Below are positions 1-8,775 of a DNA stretch of 64,000 nucleotides, piece after piece. Both the position numbers and the translations under genes were made by a program. How positions within the stretch are numbered: position 1 is the stretch's first letter; each line of letters begins with the position of its first letter. The DNA lies in the NCBI RefSeq assembly GCF_008710095.1, contig NZ_VYKJ01000001.1, positions 992,001 through 1,056,000 on the forward strand. Reading direction: 5' to 3'. This DNA is from Affinibrenneria salicis. GTDB lineage: Bacteria > Pseudomonadota > Gammaproteobacteria > Enterobacterales > Enterobacteriaceae. The notes under the pieces were generated by a model, which saw only the letters and a program-made list of their open reading frames with translations, was not told where the DNA came from and did no database searches.

Positions 1-1062
1 CAGCAGCACGCCAGTCCGTCTCTGCAGCATAGCAGTAAGTCGGCGGCGCTGACGCGCCAGCTGGCGCAGGAGATCGGATCCGATGTGCCGGCGGCGGGCG
101 TTATCGCCGGCCCCGCCTGGGGCTACCGGCGGCGGGCCAGACTTGCGTTATACTATCAGGCCAAACAGCAGCGGCTGCTGATGGGCTATCGTCAGGCCGG
201 TTCGCACGATATCGTGCCGGTGCGGGAATGTCCGATATTACGGCCGGAACTGGCCGCGCTATTGGCGCCGCTGCATCAGTGTCTGCAGCGTTTGCAGGGC
301 GTAAAGCGGCTCGGCCACGTGGAACTGGTGCTGGCGGATAACGGCCCTCTGCTGGTACTGCGCCATCTTGACGCGCTCAGCGCGGCCGACCGCGAGGCGT
401 TAAGCCAGCTGGCGCAGCGCTATGAGCTGATGCTGTGGCTGGCGGGGGCGTCCGATGAGCTGACCTGCCTGCACGGCGGAGAGCCGCACTATCAGGTCGA
501 CGGCCTGACGCTGGCTTTCAGCCCGCGCGATTTTATCCAGGTCAACGACGCGATTAATCAGCAGATGGTGGCCCAGGCGCTGGCGTGGCTGGATCTCCAG
601 CCGCAGGAGCGGGTGCTGGATCTGTTCTGCGGCATGGGTAATTTCACCCTGCCGCTGGCCCGACGCGCGGCCAGCGTGGTGGGCATTGAAGGGGTGACGG
701 CGCTGGTAGAGAAAGGGCGCGAAAACGCCCGGCGCAACGGGCTCGGGAATGTCACATTTTTTCATCAAAATCTGGACGAAGACGTGACGAGGCAGCCGTG
801 GGCGACGCAAGGATTTGATAAGATATTGCTTGACCCCGCGCGGGCGGGCGCCGCTGGCGTGATGTCGCATATCGTCAGGCTGGCGCCGCGGCGCGTGGTT
901 TATGTTTCCTGCAACCCGGCCACGCTGGCGCGAGACAGCAAGGCGTTGCTGGCCGCCGGCTACCGGCTGGCGCAGGTGACGATGCTGGATATGTTTCCGC
1001 ATACCGGGCATCTTGAGTCAATGGCGCTGTTTTTGCAGGGCTCTGGTAATGCAGCAAAGTAG
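1..1062 (+). CDS. rlmD: 23S rRNA (uracil(1939)-C5)-methyltransferase RlmD, 5' end outside window
   Basis: SAM-dependent RNA methyltransferase (RumA/TrmA family) that makes m5U1939 in 23S rRNA. The reading frame is open from base 1, and the residues before the first possible start (QQHAS..., SKSAALTRQ) already match the family, so the gene continues upstream; the N-terminal TRAM domain and iron-sulfur cysteines lie outside the window. Visible motifs are the SAM-binding stretch [16 protein letters not shown], the DPARAGA motif and the catalytic-cysteine motif [12 protein letters not shown], followed by the conserved tail [12 protein letters not shown]. It ends 9 bases before relA, the same neighbour as in E. 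coli, and relA probably receives some read-through transcription. Identity is secure; only the start is unseen. Confidence 0.96.
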   Translation, partial: QQHASPSLQHSSKSAALTRQLAQEIGSDVPAAGVIAGPAWGYRRRARLALYYQAKQQRLLMGYRQAGSHDIVPVRECPILRPELAALLAPLHQCLQRLQGVKRLGHVELVLADNGPLLVLRHLDALSAADREALSQLAQRYELMLWLAGASDELTCLHGGEPHYQVDGLTLAFSPRDFIQVNDAINQQMVAQALAWLDLQPQERVLDLFCGMGNFTLPLARRAASVVGIEGVTALVEKGRENARRNGLGNVTFFHQNLDEDVTRQPWATQGFDKILLDPARAGAAGVMSHIVRLAPRRVVYVSCNPATLARDSKALLAAGYRLAQVTMLDMFPHTGHLESMALFLQGSGNAAK

Positions 1063-1071
1063 GGAGAAATT

Positions 1072-3300
1072 ATGGTTGCGGTAAGAAGTGCACATTTGAA
1101 TACGGCTGGAGAGTTTGAGCCTGACGCGTGGATCGCGTCATTAGGGATCGCCAGTCAGCAGTCATGTGAGCGATTAGCCGAAACCTGGCGTTACTGCGAA
1201 CAGCAAACGAAAGATCATCCCGAGGCCTCGCTGCTGCTGTGGCGGGGCATCGAAATGGTCGAAATTCTCTCCACGCTCAGCATGGATAACGATAGTCTGC
1301 GCGCCGCGCTGCTGTTTCCGCTGGCCAACGCCAACGTGGTGGATGAGGAAACGCTGAAAGAGCACTACGGCAAAAACATCGTTAATCTGGTGCACGGCGT
1401 GCTCGATATGGACGCCATCCGCCAGCTGAAGGCGACCCAGCACGACTCAATGGCCTCGGAGCAGGTCGATAATATTCGCCGCATGCTGCTGGCGATGGTG
1501 GAAGATTTCCGCTGCGTGGTGATCAAACTGGCCGAGCGCATCGCCCATCTGCGCGAAGTGAAGGACGCGCCGGAAGAGGAGCGCGTGCTGGCGGCGAAAG
1601 AATGTACCAATATCTATGCGCCGCTGGCCAACCGGCTGGGAATCGGCCAGCTCAAATGGGAGCTGGAGGATTTCTGCTTCCGCTATCTGCACCCGGAAGA
1701 GTACAAGCGCATCGCCAGGCTGCTGCACGAGCGACGTATCGATCGCGAACAGTATATTGATAACTTCGTCATCGATCTGCGCAAGGCGATGAAGGAAGAA
1801 GGCGTGCAGGCCGATGTCTACGGGCGGCCGAAACATATCTACAGCATCTGGCGCAAGATGCAGAAAAAATCGCTGTCGTTCGACGAACTGTTCGACGTAC
1901 GCGCCGTGCGTATTGTGGTTGAGCGGCTGCAGGACTGTTATGGCGCGCTCGGTATCGTGCATACCCACTATCGCCATCTGCCGGACGAGTTCGACGACTA
2001 CGTGGCCAATCCCAAACCCAACGGCTACCAATCTATCCATACCGTGGTGCTGGGGCCGGGCGGTAAAACGCTGGAGATTCAGATTCGCACCCGTCAGATG
2101 CACGAGGACGCGGAACTGGGCGTGGCGGCGCACTGGAAATATAAAGAAGGGGCGGTGGCCGGCGGGCGTTCGGGCTACGAAGGGCGTATCGCCTGGCTGC
2201 GCAAGCTGATCGCCTGGCAGGAAGAGATGGCGGATTCGGACGAGGTGTTGGACGAAGTTCGCAGCCAGGTGTTCGACGATCGGGTGTACGTGTTTACGCC
2301 GAAGGGCGATGTGGTCGATTTGCCGGCCGGTTCCACGCCGCTAGACTTCGCCTACCATATCCACAGCGATATCGGCCACCGCTGCATCGGCGCTAAGATT
2401 GGCGGACGCATCGTGCCCTTTACCTATCAACTGCAAATGGGCGATCAGATCGAGGTCATTACCCAGAAGCAGCCCAACCCCAGCCGCGACTGGCTTAACC
2501 CGAATCTGGGTTATGTCACCACCAGCCGCGGTCGGTCGAAGATCCATAACTGGTTCCGCAAGCAGGATCGGGAGAAAAATATCGTCGCCGGGCGGCAGAT
2601 CCTCGACGACGAGCTGGAGCATCTGGGTATCAGCCTGAAAGCGGCGGAAAAAATGCTGCTGCCGCGTTATAACGTCAATTCTTTGGACGAGTTGCTGGCG
2701 GCCTTAGGCGGCGGGGACATCCGGCTGAACCAGATGGTCAACTTCCTGCAGTCGCAGCTTAAGCAGCCGAGCGCCGAGGAGCAGGACCGCGAGGCGCTGC
2801 GCCAGCTGACGCAAAAAGCGCCGCCCACGGCGCGCAGCACTGATAACGGGCGCGTGGTGGTGGAGGGCGTCGGCAACCTGATGCACCATATCGCGCGCTG
2901 CTGTCAGCCGATCCCCGGCGATGATATCGTCGGCTTCATCACGCGCGGGCGCGGTATTTCGATTCATCGCGCCGACTGCGAACAGCTGGACGAACTGCGC
3001 AGCACTGCGCCGGAGCGCATTGTCGAGGCGGTGTGGGGCGAAAGCTACTCCAGCGGATATTCGCTGGTGGTGCGCGTCGTAGCCAACGATCGCAGCGGGC
3101 TGCTGCGCGATATCACTACTATTTTGGCGAACGAAAAGGTCAATGTGCTGGGCGTTTCCAGCCGCAGCGATACAAAGCAGCAACTGGCCACCATCGATAT
3201 GGAAATTGAGATCTACAATCTCCAGGTGTTGGGCAGGGTGCTGGCGAAGCTGAACCAACTGCCCGATGTGATCGACGCCAGCCGCCTGCAGCGGGCGTAA
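1072..3300 (+). CDS. relA: GTP pyrophosphokinase RelA, (p)ppGpp synthetase I
   Basis: Ribosome-associated stringent-response enzyme that makes (p)ppGpp from GTP/GDP and ATP when uncharged tRNA occupies the A site. At 742 aa it has the family's normal length. Order of domains: an inactive HD-like hydrolase domain (about 1-180), the synthetase domain (about 185-375) with the PDEFDDYVANPKPNGYQSIH motif, a TGS domain (about 405-468, VYVFTPKGDVVDLPAGSTP), the zinc-finger/helical region with HHIARCCQPIPGDDI, and a C-terminal ACT/RRM domain. The ATG follows GGAGAAAT. In E. coli mazEF follows relA; here a terminator and mazG follow directly, so the toxin-antitoxin pair is absent at this site. Confidence 0.98.
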   Translation: MVAVRSAHLNTAGEFEPDAWIASLGIASQQSCERLAETWRYCEQQTKDHPEASLLLWRGIEMVEILSTLSMDNDSLRAALLFPLANANVVDEETLKEHYGKNIVNLVHGVLDMDAIRQLKATQHDSMASEQVDNIRRMLLAMVEDFRCVVIKLAERIAHLREVKDAPEEERVLAAKECTNIYAPLANRLGIGQLKWELEDFCFRYLHPEEYKRIARLLHERRIDREQYIDNFVIDLRKAMKEEGVQADVYGRPKHIYSIWRKMQKKSLSFDELFDVRAVRIVVERLQDCYGALGIVHTHYRHLPDEFDDYVANPKPNGYQSIHTVVLGPGGKTLEIQIRTRQMHEDAELGVAAHWKYKEGAVAGGRSGYEGRIAWLRKLIAWQEEMADSDEVLDEVRSQVFDDRVYVFTPKGDVVDLPAGSTPLDFAYHIHSDIGHRCIGAKIGGRIVPFTYQLQMGDQIEVITQKQPNPSRDWLNPNLGYVTTSRGRSKIHNWFRKQDREKNIVAGRQILDDELEHLGISLKAAEKMLLPRYNVNSLDELLAALGGGDIRLNQMVNFLQSQLKQPSAEEQDREALRQLTQKAPPTARSTDNGRVVVEGVGNLMHHIARCCQPIPGDDIVGFITRGRGISIHRADCEQLDELRSTAPERIVEAVWGESYSSGYSLVVRVVANDRSGLLRDITTILANEKVNVLGVSSRSDTKQQLATIDMEIEIYNLQVLGRVLAKLNQLPDVIDASRLQRA

Positions 3301-3348
3301 GCGCGCGGGGCAACATTCGGCTTTTTTGTCGGGCCAGTCGCCCTGTTC

Positions 3349-3374
3349 AGGCGGGACTTTCCCGCCTTTCTCTT
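3349..3374 (+). terminator. Rho-independent terminator after relA
   Basis: A perfect 8-bp stem AGGCGGGA/TCCCGCCT with a 3-base loop is followed by the pyrimidine run TTCTCTTTC. It lies 48 bases after the relA stop and just before mazG, so mazG is either read through or has its own promoter. Confidence 0.6.
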
Positions 3375-3389
3375 TCTCCAGGTAACCGC

Positions 3390-4190
3390 ATGACCGTATC
3401 CGCTATTGAACGTTTAATCGAGATTATGAAAACCCTGCGCGACCCGCAAAACGGCTGTCCGTGGGATGGTAAACAGACCTTCGACACGCTGACGCCCTAT
3501 ACGCTGGAAGAAACTTACGAAGTGCTGGACGCCATCAGCCGTCAGGACTTTGACGATCTGCGCGGCGAACTGGGCGACCTGCTGTTTCAGGTGGTGTTTT
3601 ACGCCCAAATGGCGCAGGAACAAGGGCTGTTTGATTTCTCCGACGTGTGCAACGCCATCAGCGACAAGCTGGAGCGGCGCCATCCGCATATTTTCGCCGG
3701 CGCGGCGACGCCGGCGGACGGCAAGGCCGCACGGGCCGGCTGGGAGCACACGAAGGCGCGGGAACGTTCCGCCAAAGATCGCCATTCCGCCGTGGATGAT
3801 ATTCCCGATGTCCTGCCGGCGCTGATGAAGGCGCAAAAGATTCAGCAACGTTGCGCCGCCGTGGGCTTTGACTGGGACAGCCTGGGGCCGGTCGTCGATA
3901 AGGTGTACGAAGAGATCGACGAGGTGATGTATGAAGCCCGGCAGGCGGTGATTGATGAAGAAAAGCTGGGCGAAGAGATTGGCGATTTACTGTTTGCGAC
4001 CGTCAACCTTTCACGCCATCTGGGCCATAAGGCCGAACGGGCGTTGCAGGAGGCCAATCGCAAATTCTGTCGCCGCTTTCGCCAGGTAGAACAGATTATC
4101 GGCCAGTCCGCTAAAACCATGGATCAGGCCTCGCTGGATGAGATGGAAGCGGCGTGGCAGCAGGTGAAAAATCAGGAAAAACAAGGGTAG
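3390..4190 (+). CDS. mazG: Nucleoside triphosphate pyrophosphohydrolase MazG
   Basis: House-cleaning all-alpha NTP pyrophosphohydrolase that converts NTPs/dNTPs to NMP plus PPi; in E. coli it also moderates ppGpp during starvation. At 266 aa it has the usual two tandem MazG domains. The first has the metal-binding helix LEETYEVLDAI and the downstream GELGDLLFQVVFYAQ; the second has KVYEEIDEVMYE and GEEIGDLLFATVNL. The start ATG follows CTCCAGGTAACCGC. In E. coli pyrG follows immediately; here about 8.9 kb of polyamine-related genes separates the two. Confidence 0.97.
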   Translation: MTVSAIERLIEIMKTLRDPQNGCPWDGKQTFDTLTPYTLEETYEVLDAISRQDFDDLRGELGDLLFQVVFYAQMAQEQGLFDFSDVCNAISDKLERRHPHIFAGAATPADGKAARAGWEHTKARERSAKDRHSAVDDIPDVLPALMKAQKIQQRCAAVGFDWDSLGPVVDKVYEEIDEVMYEARQAVIDEEKLGEEIGDLLFATVNLSRHLGHKAERALQEANRKFCRRFRQVEQIIGQSAKTMDQASLDEMEAAWQQVKNQEKQG

Positions 4191-4229
4191 CCGCCACGCA
4201 TTGCCCGATCCCCCCGAATCTCATCCCTC

Positions 4230-4256
4230 AATCCGCCGCCATTCGGCGGATTTTTC
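4230..4256 (+). terminator. Rho-independent terminator after mazG
   Basis: A perfect 9-bp stem AATCCGCCG/CGGCGGATT with a 5-base loop runs into TTTTTC. It lies 40 bases after the mazG stop and isolates the relA-mazG region from the downstream accessory block. Confidence 0.8.
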
Positions 4257-4371
4257 TATCCCGAGATTTCTTGCGGACCCGCACGGAAAGCGGCGGTCTT
4301 TGTTTCACTTCATGCTGTGTCTAGACTCAACGGCAGAGTGACAGAGATATATTGTGTTTCAGGAGCCTTGC

Positions 4372-5769
4372 ATGACGTCTTATTCAAACCCCGATGCATT
4401 TGTTAACGTAAAACCCTATCCTTTCTGGCTGGATACGATCGCCGGGGAGGCCGCCGCCCCCGCGCTGCAGGCGCGTATTTCCTGCGATCTTGCCATCGTC
4501 GGCGGCGGTTACACCGGCCTGTGGACGGCGCTGCTGGCCCGTCGTCGCTGGCCCGAAAAGAAGATTGTCATTATCGAAGCCAAACACTGCGGCTCCGAGG
4601 CGAGCAGCCGCAACGGCGGCTTCTGTTCCCCGAGTATTTCTCATGGCACGTCGATCGCCATTAAACGCTGGCCGCAGGAAACGGAAAAACTCATTGCGCT
4701 GGGCAGAGCCAATCTCGACGAGCTCGAGGCGGATCTGGACGCGTATGGAATGCAGATTGAATTTGAGCGCACGGGGCAGCTGAACCTTGCCAGCCACCCC
4801 TGGCAACTGGAAGGGCTGCGTTCGATGCAGCAGGAATACCAGCGCTTCGGCATCGCGTGCGAATGGCTGGAGGGCGCCAGCCTGACCGATAAGTTTAATT
4901 CTTCCTTTTATCGCGCCGGACTCTTTGAGCCGAACTATGCGTTGGTGAATCCGGCCAAAATGGTCAGCGAATTACGCCGGGTTTGTCTGGCTCAGGGAGT
5001 CGAACTGTATGAAAACAGCGCGGTAACCGCGTTGAAGCAACAGGGGCAGAATATTCTGCTGCGTACGTCGTCCGGCGAGGCTGTGGCCGGACAGGTCGTG
5101 CTCGCCACCAATATCGCGGTGCCGCTGCTGCGCCACCTGGCGTCGACCGTGATCCCGGTCTACGACTACGCGATCGTCTCTAACCCGCTAAGCGAGCGAC
5201 AGCTGGAAGCCATCGGCTGGGTCGGACGCTACGGCATCTCCGACAGCGGCAACCGTTTCCACTATTTCCGTAAGACCGCCGATAATCGTATTCTGTGGGG
5301 CGGGTACGACGCCATCTACCATTTCGGCAGCCGGCGCGACGAGTCGCTGACCCAGCGGCCAGAGACGTTTAACCGTCTGGCCGAACAGTTCAGCGAAGTT
5401 TTCCCCGCCATCAGGGATATTGGTTTCAGCCACGCCTGGGGCGGCATCATCGATACCTCGGCCCGGACGACGATGTTCACCGGGTGCGAGGCCGACGGCC
5501 GGATCGCCTACGCATTGGGCTTTACCGGGCTGGGCGTCTCGGCCTGCCGTTTCGCCGCGCTGAACATGCTGGACCAGCTGGCCGGAGAGAAAACGGCGCG
5601 CACCGAATTACGCATGACATCCCGCGCGCCGGTTCATTTTCCGCCGGAGCCGCTGCGTTTTGCGGGCGTGCAGGCGGCCATTCGCTCCCTTGCGCGCGAA
5701 GACCGGGACGGGCATCGTAATGTGCTGCTGAAAACCTTTGACGCGCTCGGCATCGGTTTCGATTCCTGA
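4372..5769 (+). CDS. FAD-dependent oxidoreductase, DAO/PuuB-like amine oxidase
   Basis: A D-amino-acid-oxidase-fold flavoprotein of about 465 aa. The N-terminal dinucleotide-binding motif is CDLAIVGGGYTGLWTALLA, with an acidic strand end IIEAKHCG; SEASSRNGGFCSP is the usual FAD-contacting stretch. The C-terminal half has HAWGGIIDT and ALGFTGLGVSACR, typical of gamma-glutamylputrescine oxidase (PuuB/OrdL) relatives. I chose ATG 4372 because AGGAG lies 6 bases upstream; a GTG at 4354 is in frame but lacks this signal. Near an aldehyde dehydrogenase and potFGHI it probably oxidises putrescine or a related amine to an aldehyde. No PuuA homologue is present, so the gamma-glutamyl route is not shown. 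The exact substrate is inferred only from context. Confidence 0.85.
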   Translation: MTSYSNPDAFVNVKPYPFWLDTIAGEAAAPALQARISCDLAIVGGGYTGLWTALLARRRWPEKKIVIIEAKHCGSEASSRNGGFCSPSISHGTSIAIKRWPQETEKLIALGRANLDELEADLDAYGMQIEFERTGQLNLASHPWQLEGLRSMQQEYQRFGIACEWLEGASLTDKFNSSFYRAGLFEPNYALVNPAKMVSELRRVCLAQGVELYENSAVTALKQQGQNILLRTSSGEAVAGQVVLATNIAVPLLRHLASTVIPVYDYAIVSNPLSERQLEAIGWVGRYGISDSGNRFHYFRKTADNRILWGGYDAIYHFGSRRDESLTQRPETFNRLAEQFSEVFPAIRDIGFSHAWGGIIDTSARTTMFTGCEADGRIAYALGFTGLGVSACRFAALNMLDQLAGEKTARTELRMTSRAPVHFPPEPLRFAGVQAAIRSLAREDRDGHRNVLLKTFDALGIGFDS

Positions 5770-5825
5770 TTGCGCGCCGCGTTGGCAATGGTCTGTTTTT
5801 ACTGATATTTTACTGGAAGGGTTCT

Positions 5826-5861
5826 ATGTTACGCACCTGCAGCAGGTATGATTATGGATGA
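5826..5861 (+). other. Possible 11-codon leader ORF overlapping the regulator start
   Basis: GGAAGG at about 5815-5820 stands 5-6 bases before ATG 5826, which opens an 11-codon frame (MLRTCSRYDYG) ending at TGA 5859-5861. This frame differs from that of the AraC-type gene, whose candidate starts (5848 and 5854) lie inside the small ORF. The strong ribosome site therefore belongs to the short frame, which would couple the regulator's translation to it. Whether it is translated is unknown. Confidence 0.3.
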
Positions 5862-6693
5862 TGATATTCGCGGGCCTGACCAACTGAAAACCGTCGCTTA
5901 TCCACCCGAGACGGTAAATCATCGCACGCAACAGGTCATGATGAATTATTACCGCGCCTGGTGGCGGGGTGACATTGATTGGCTTATGAGCCTGTATTCC
6001 CCGCAGGTGGAATACAATGACTTTTTCCAGGGGTGCCGCATCGCGCCGGACGAACTGCGCGACTACCTGCACGCCTGCCTGTCGAAGCCGACGGAAGCCG
6101 CGCTGCGCTATATCGATCGTCTGCGCGTCGACGGGGATACCGCTACTCTGCAGTATCAGACGCCGCTCAGCGGCAGCGATAGCCGCGCCGTTATCTGCTG
6201 CTGCGAGATCATCACGGTATGCGACGGCATGATTACCCGCGTCAACGAGTACGCGTCCCTGCTGTCCCAGGGAAAAACGCCGCCGGGCGGCGCGGATTCG
6301 CGAGCGACGTTCCGGCGGCTGGGGCTGTCCGCCCGGCAATTGAGCATCATGTCCGGCGATATTCAACAGTATTTTTCCCAGCAGCGACCCTATCTGAATC
6401 CGGAACTGAGTCTGATCCAGGTCGCGTCCGCCACCGGCTATACCCGCAATCAGATTTCCTTTTTTCTCAACCAGGTGATGGGCTGTAGTTTCTATCAATA
6501 TCTTAACCGACTCCGGTTGCGCCACGTTCTGACGCTGTGGGATAACGGCGAGGGGCAGCAGCATCGCATTGACGACGACGCCAAAGCGGCGGGATTTCAT
6601 TCCCTTTCGACCTTTTATCGCTGTTTTCGCGAGGAAACCGGACTGGCGCCGAAATCCTACCTGCGGCAAAAAATTTCCGGGAGAAATTTTTGA
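5848..6693 (+). CDS. SnoaL-like/AraC-family hybrid transcriptional regulator
   Basis: A 281-aa protein with two parts. Residues about 20-130 (TQQVMMNYYRAWWRGDIDWL, SLYSPQVEYNDFFQG) look like a SnoaL/NTF2 alpha+beta barrel, a fold that binds small hydrophobic ligands. Residues about 180-280 form an AraC double helix-turn-helix: LSLIQVASATGYTRNQISFF and, second, DDDAKAAGFHSLSTFYRCFR followed by GLAPKSYL. ATG 5854 is an alternative start with AGCAGG at better spacing. It sits between the amine oxidase and the aldehyde dehydrogenase on the same strand and probably controls them in response to an amine or aldehyde; the ligand is unknown. The last nine codons are repeated just downstream of the stop. 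Confidence 0.8.
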   Translation: MIMDDDIRGPDQLKTVAYPPETVNHRTQQVMMNYYRAWWRGDIDWLMSLYSPQVEYNDFFQGCRIAPDELRDYLHACLSKPTEAALRYIDRLRVDGDTATLQYQTPLSGSDSRAVICCCEIITVCDGMITRVNEYASLLSQGKTPPGGADSRATFRRLGLSARQLSIMSGDIQQYFSQQRPYLNPELSLIQVASATGYTRNQISFFLNQVMGCSFYQYLNRLRLRHVLTLWDNGEGQQHRIDDDAKAAGFHSLSTFYRCFREETGLAPKSYLRQKISGRNF

Positions 6694-6757
6694 CGTTGCG
6701 TCAGCGGCGGCCAGGGACGGTACGCCGCAAAAAATTTCCGGGCGCGATTTTTGACGT
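6666..6757 (+). repeat. Two direct copies of the regulator's 3' end, 61 bp apart
   Basis: The stretch at 6666-6696, covering the last codons and stop of the regulator, recurs at 6727-6757 with only a few changes. Both copies would encode QKISGR(N/D)F followed by TGA, but the second is out of the gene's frame. The first copy also has AAAAATTTC and GAAATTTTT arms that can form an AT-rich hairpin, a possible weak terminator. Confidence 0.75.
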
Positions 6758-6843
6758 CGCCGGCGCGGCCGCCGCAATAAAACGAGCAATTCTTTTTCTT
6801 CTGGCTACCGCCACGTAACCGGATCATCAGGGAGACGCAAAAT

Positions 6844-8325
6844 ATGTACGACCAGCTTTATATCGATGGTGAATGGCAAACGGCGACGCGGGGCGCCCGC
6901 CTGGGGGTGTTCAATCCGGCCAGCGGGGCGCTGATACGGCAAGTCGCCGCGGCCGGGGCGGAAGATATCGATAAGGCGGTGGCCGCCGCCAGACGCGCGT
7001 TCGACGAAGGCCCGTGGCCGCGCTTGAGCGGTAAAGCGCGCGCCGCCTGTCTTCGCGCGATGGCGGGCATCATGCGCGAGCGCCAGCTCGGGCTGGCCCT
7101 GCTTGAGGTGGAAGATAACGGCAAGCCGCTGCCGGAGGCGCAATGGGACGTCGAGGATGCGATTGGCTGTTTCGACTACTACGCCGATTTGGCCGAGGGC
7201 CTGGATACGGAAGCGCTGCCCATCGCGCTGCCGGATGATCGCTTTCGCTGTCGGGTGGTGCGCGAGCCCATGGGGGTCGCCGGTCTGATCATCCCCTGGA
7301 ACTACCCGTTTTTAATGGCCGCCTGGAAAGTCGCGCCGGCATTGGCCGCCGGCTGTACCTGCGTGCTCAAGCCGTCGGAACTGACGCCGTTGGGCGCGCT
7401 GGAGCTGGCCGCCATCGCCGATGCGGCCGGTTTGCCCGCCGGGGCGCTAAACGTCGTGACCGGGCTGGGCAATGAGGCGGGCGCGCCGCTATCCGGCCAT
7501 CCGGGCGTCGACAAGTTATCTTTTACCGGCAGCGTTCCCACCGGGCGCGCCATCATGCAGGCGGGCGCCCAGGACATCAAAAACGTCAGCCTGGAACTGG
7601 GGGGAAAATCCGCGTTTATCGTTTTCGACGATAGCGACATCGACGCCGCCGTGGAGTGGACGCTGTTCGGCATTTTCTGGAATCAGGGACAGGTCTGTTC
7701 CGCCACTTCGCGTCTTCTGGTACAGGAGGGGGTATACGACCGTCTGATCGAACGTTTGATCGACGCTACCCGCCGTATTCGCATTGGCGACGGCAGGCTG
7801 GAGGGCGTCCAGCTCGGTCCGCTGGTCAGCGCAGGACAATACGAAAAGGTCATGCAGGCGATCGAGCGGGGCAGGCGCGAAGGCGCTACGCTGGCGTGCG
7901 GCGGACGGCGCCCCGATCATTTGCCGCAGGGTTGGTTCGTCGAACCCACGATATTTGTGGATACGCCCACGGAGAGCGCGCTGTGGACGGAAGAGATTTT
8001 CGGGCCGGTACTCGCCGTGCGCCGTTTCGGTGACGAACAGGAAGCCGTGCGCCTGGCGAATGACAGCCGCTATGGGCTCGCCGCGGCGGTCATGTCGGCC
8101 GATCCGGAACGCTGCCGGCGCGTCAGTCGCGCCTTGCGGGCCGGCATCGTCTGGGTCAACTGTTCGCAGCCCACCTTCACTCAGGCGCCCTGGGGCGGAT
8201 ACAAGCAAAGCGGCATCGGCCGCGAGCTGGGTACCTGGGGGCTTGACAACTATCTGGAGACGAAGCAGATCACGGAATATACCAGTGAAAGCGAATGGGG
8301 GTGGTATCTGAAGCATCCATCCTGA
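6844..8325 (+). CDS. Aldehyde dehydrogenase, betaine/aminoaldehyde-type
   Basis: NAD(P)-dependent aldehyde dehydrogenase, 493 aa, the usual length. The NAD-binding segment is IIPWNYPFLMAAWKVAPALAAG with the catalytic asparagine in PWNYP; LELGGKSAFIVF holds the general-base glutamate; GQVCSATSRL carries the catalytic cysteine; EEIFGPVLAVRRF and WGGYKQSGIGRELG are typical of the BetB/PuuC/YdcW clade. ATG follows GGAGACGCAAAAT. With the upstream flavin oxidase it probably oxidises the aldehyde made from putrescine (4-aminobutanal to GABA, or a glutamylated form). Betaine aldehyde is an alternative, but no betA or betT is adjacent. Family is secure and substrate is inferred. Confidence 0.88.
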   Translation: MYDQLYIDGEWQTATRGARLGVFNPASGALIRQVAAAGAEDIDKAVAAARRAFDEGPWPRLSGKARAACLRAMAGIMRERQLGLALLEVEDNGKPLPEAQWDVEDAIGCFDYYADLAEGLDTEALPIALPDDRFRCRVVREPMGVAGLIIPWNYPFLMAAWKVAPALAAGCTCVLKPSELTPLGALELAAIADAAGLPAGALNVVTGLGNEAGAPLSGHPGVDKLSFTGSVPTGRAIMQAGAQDIKNVSLELGGKSAFIVFDDSDIDAAVEWTLFGIFWNQGQVCSATSRLLVQEGVYDRLIERLIDATRRIRIGDGRLEGVQLGPLVSAGQYEKVMQAIERGRREGATLACGGRRPDHLPQGWFVEPTIFVDTPTESALWTEEIFGPVLAVRRFGDEQEAVRLANDSRYGLAAAVMSADPERCRRVSRALRAGIVWVNCSQPTFTQAPWGGYKQSGIGRELGTWGLDNYLETKQITEYTSESEWGWYLKHPS

Positions 8326-8775
8326 CGCTGCGGCTCCATCCCGTTGATGCAGAGGGACGAATAATCCTGGAATTTCCGCTGCCGGCGGAGAACTAATTCG
8401 GTGCGTCGATACCGGCGGCATATTGTTTTTACTGGTTTTTCCCGCTAGCCTGGACGGCTATCCGCCCAGGCTGGACCCGTATCGGCCGTTTGATTCGGCA
8501 ATCTGTTTTTCCTATTTCCCACCCACCGTAATTTGTTCTATAGATAAGACTCTGCAGTCAGATATTCCGCGTCATTTGCAGGGAAATGTGCCGCATTGTG
8601 CGGGTAAAAGCGAGTAATTGGTGGATAAAATCCGTTTTCTTTTTTTCGGAGGATGGTCTTCGTTTGGCCGTCTTGCGCCGCCTGATGGTCGGGCCGCGCG
8701 CCACATAAAAACGGTACCCCGGTAATACACCGCATCGTTTTATATTCAGCCCCGTTGAAATGGAGGAAGGAACGA
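8326..8775. other. Intergenic region before potF
   Basis: About 450 bases without a supportable gene. The only open frame here (starting 8423) has no ribosome site or recognisable product. The last 25 bases hold GGAGGAAGGA ahead of potF. The region presumably carries the potF promoter, but I do not see a clear -35/-10 pair. Confidence 0.5.

Noticed and set aside
3301..3389. mazEF toxin-antitoxin genes between relA and mazG
   Set aside because: The spacer is only 89 bases and holds a terminator; no room for either gene.
8423..8617. 64-codon ORF between the aldehyde dehydrogenase and potF
   Set aside because: No ribosome site, no homology that I recognise, and codon use unlike the neighbours.
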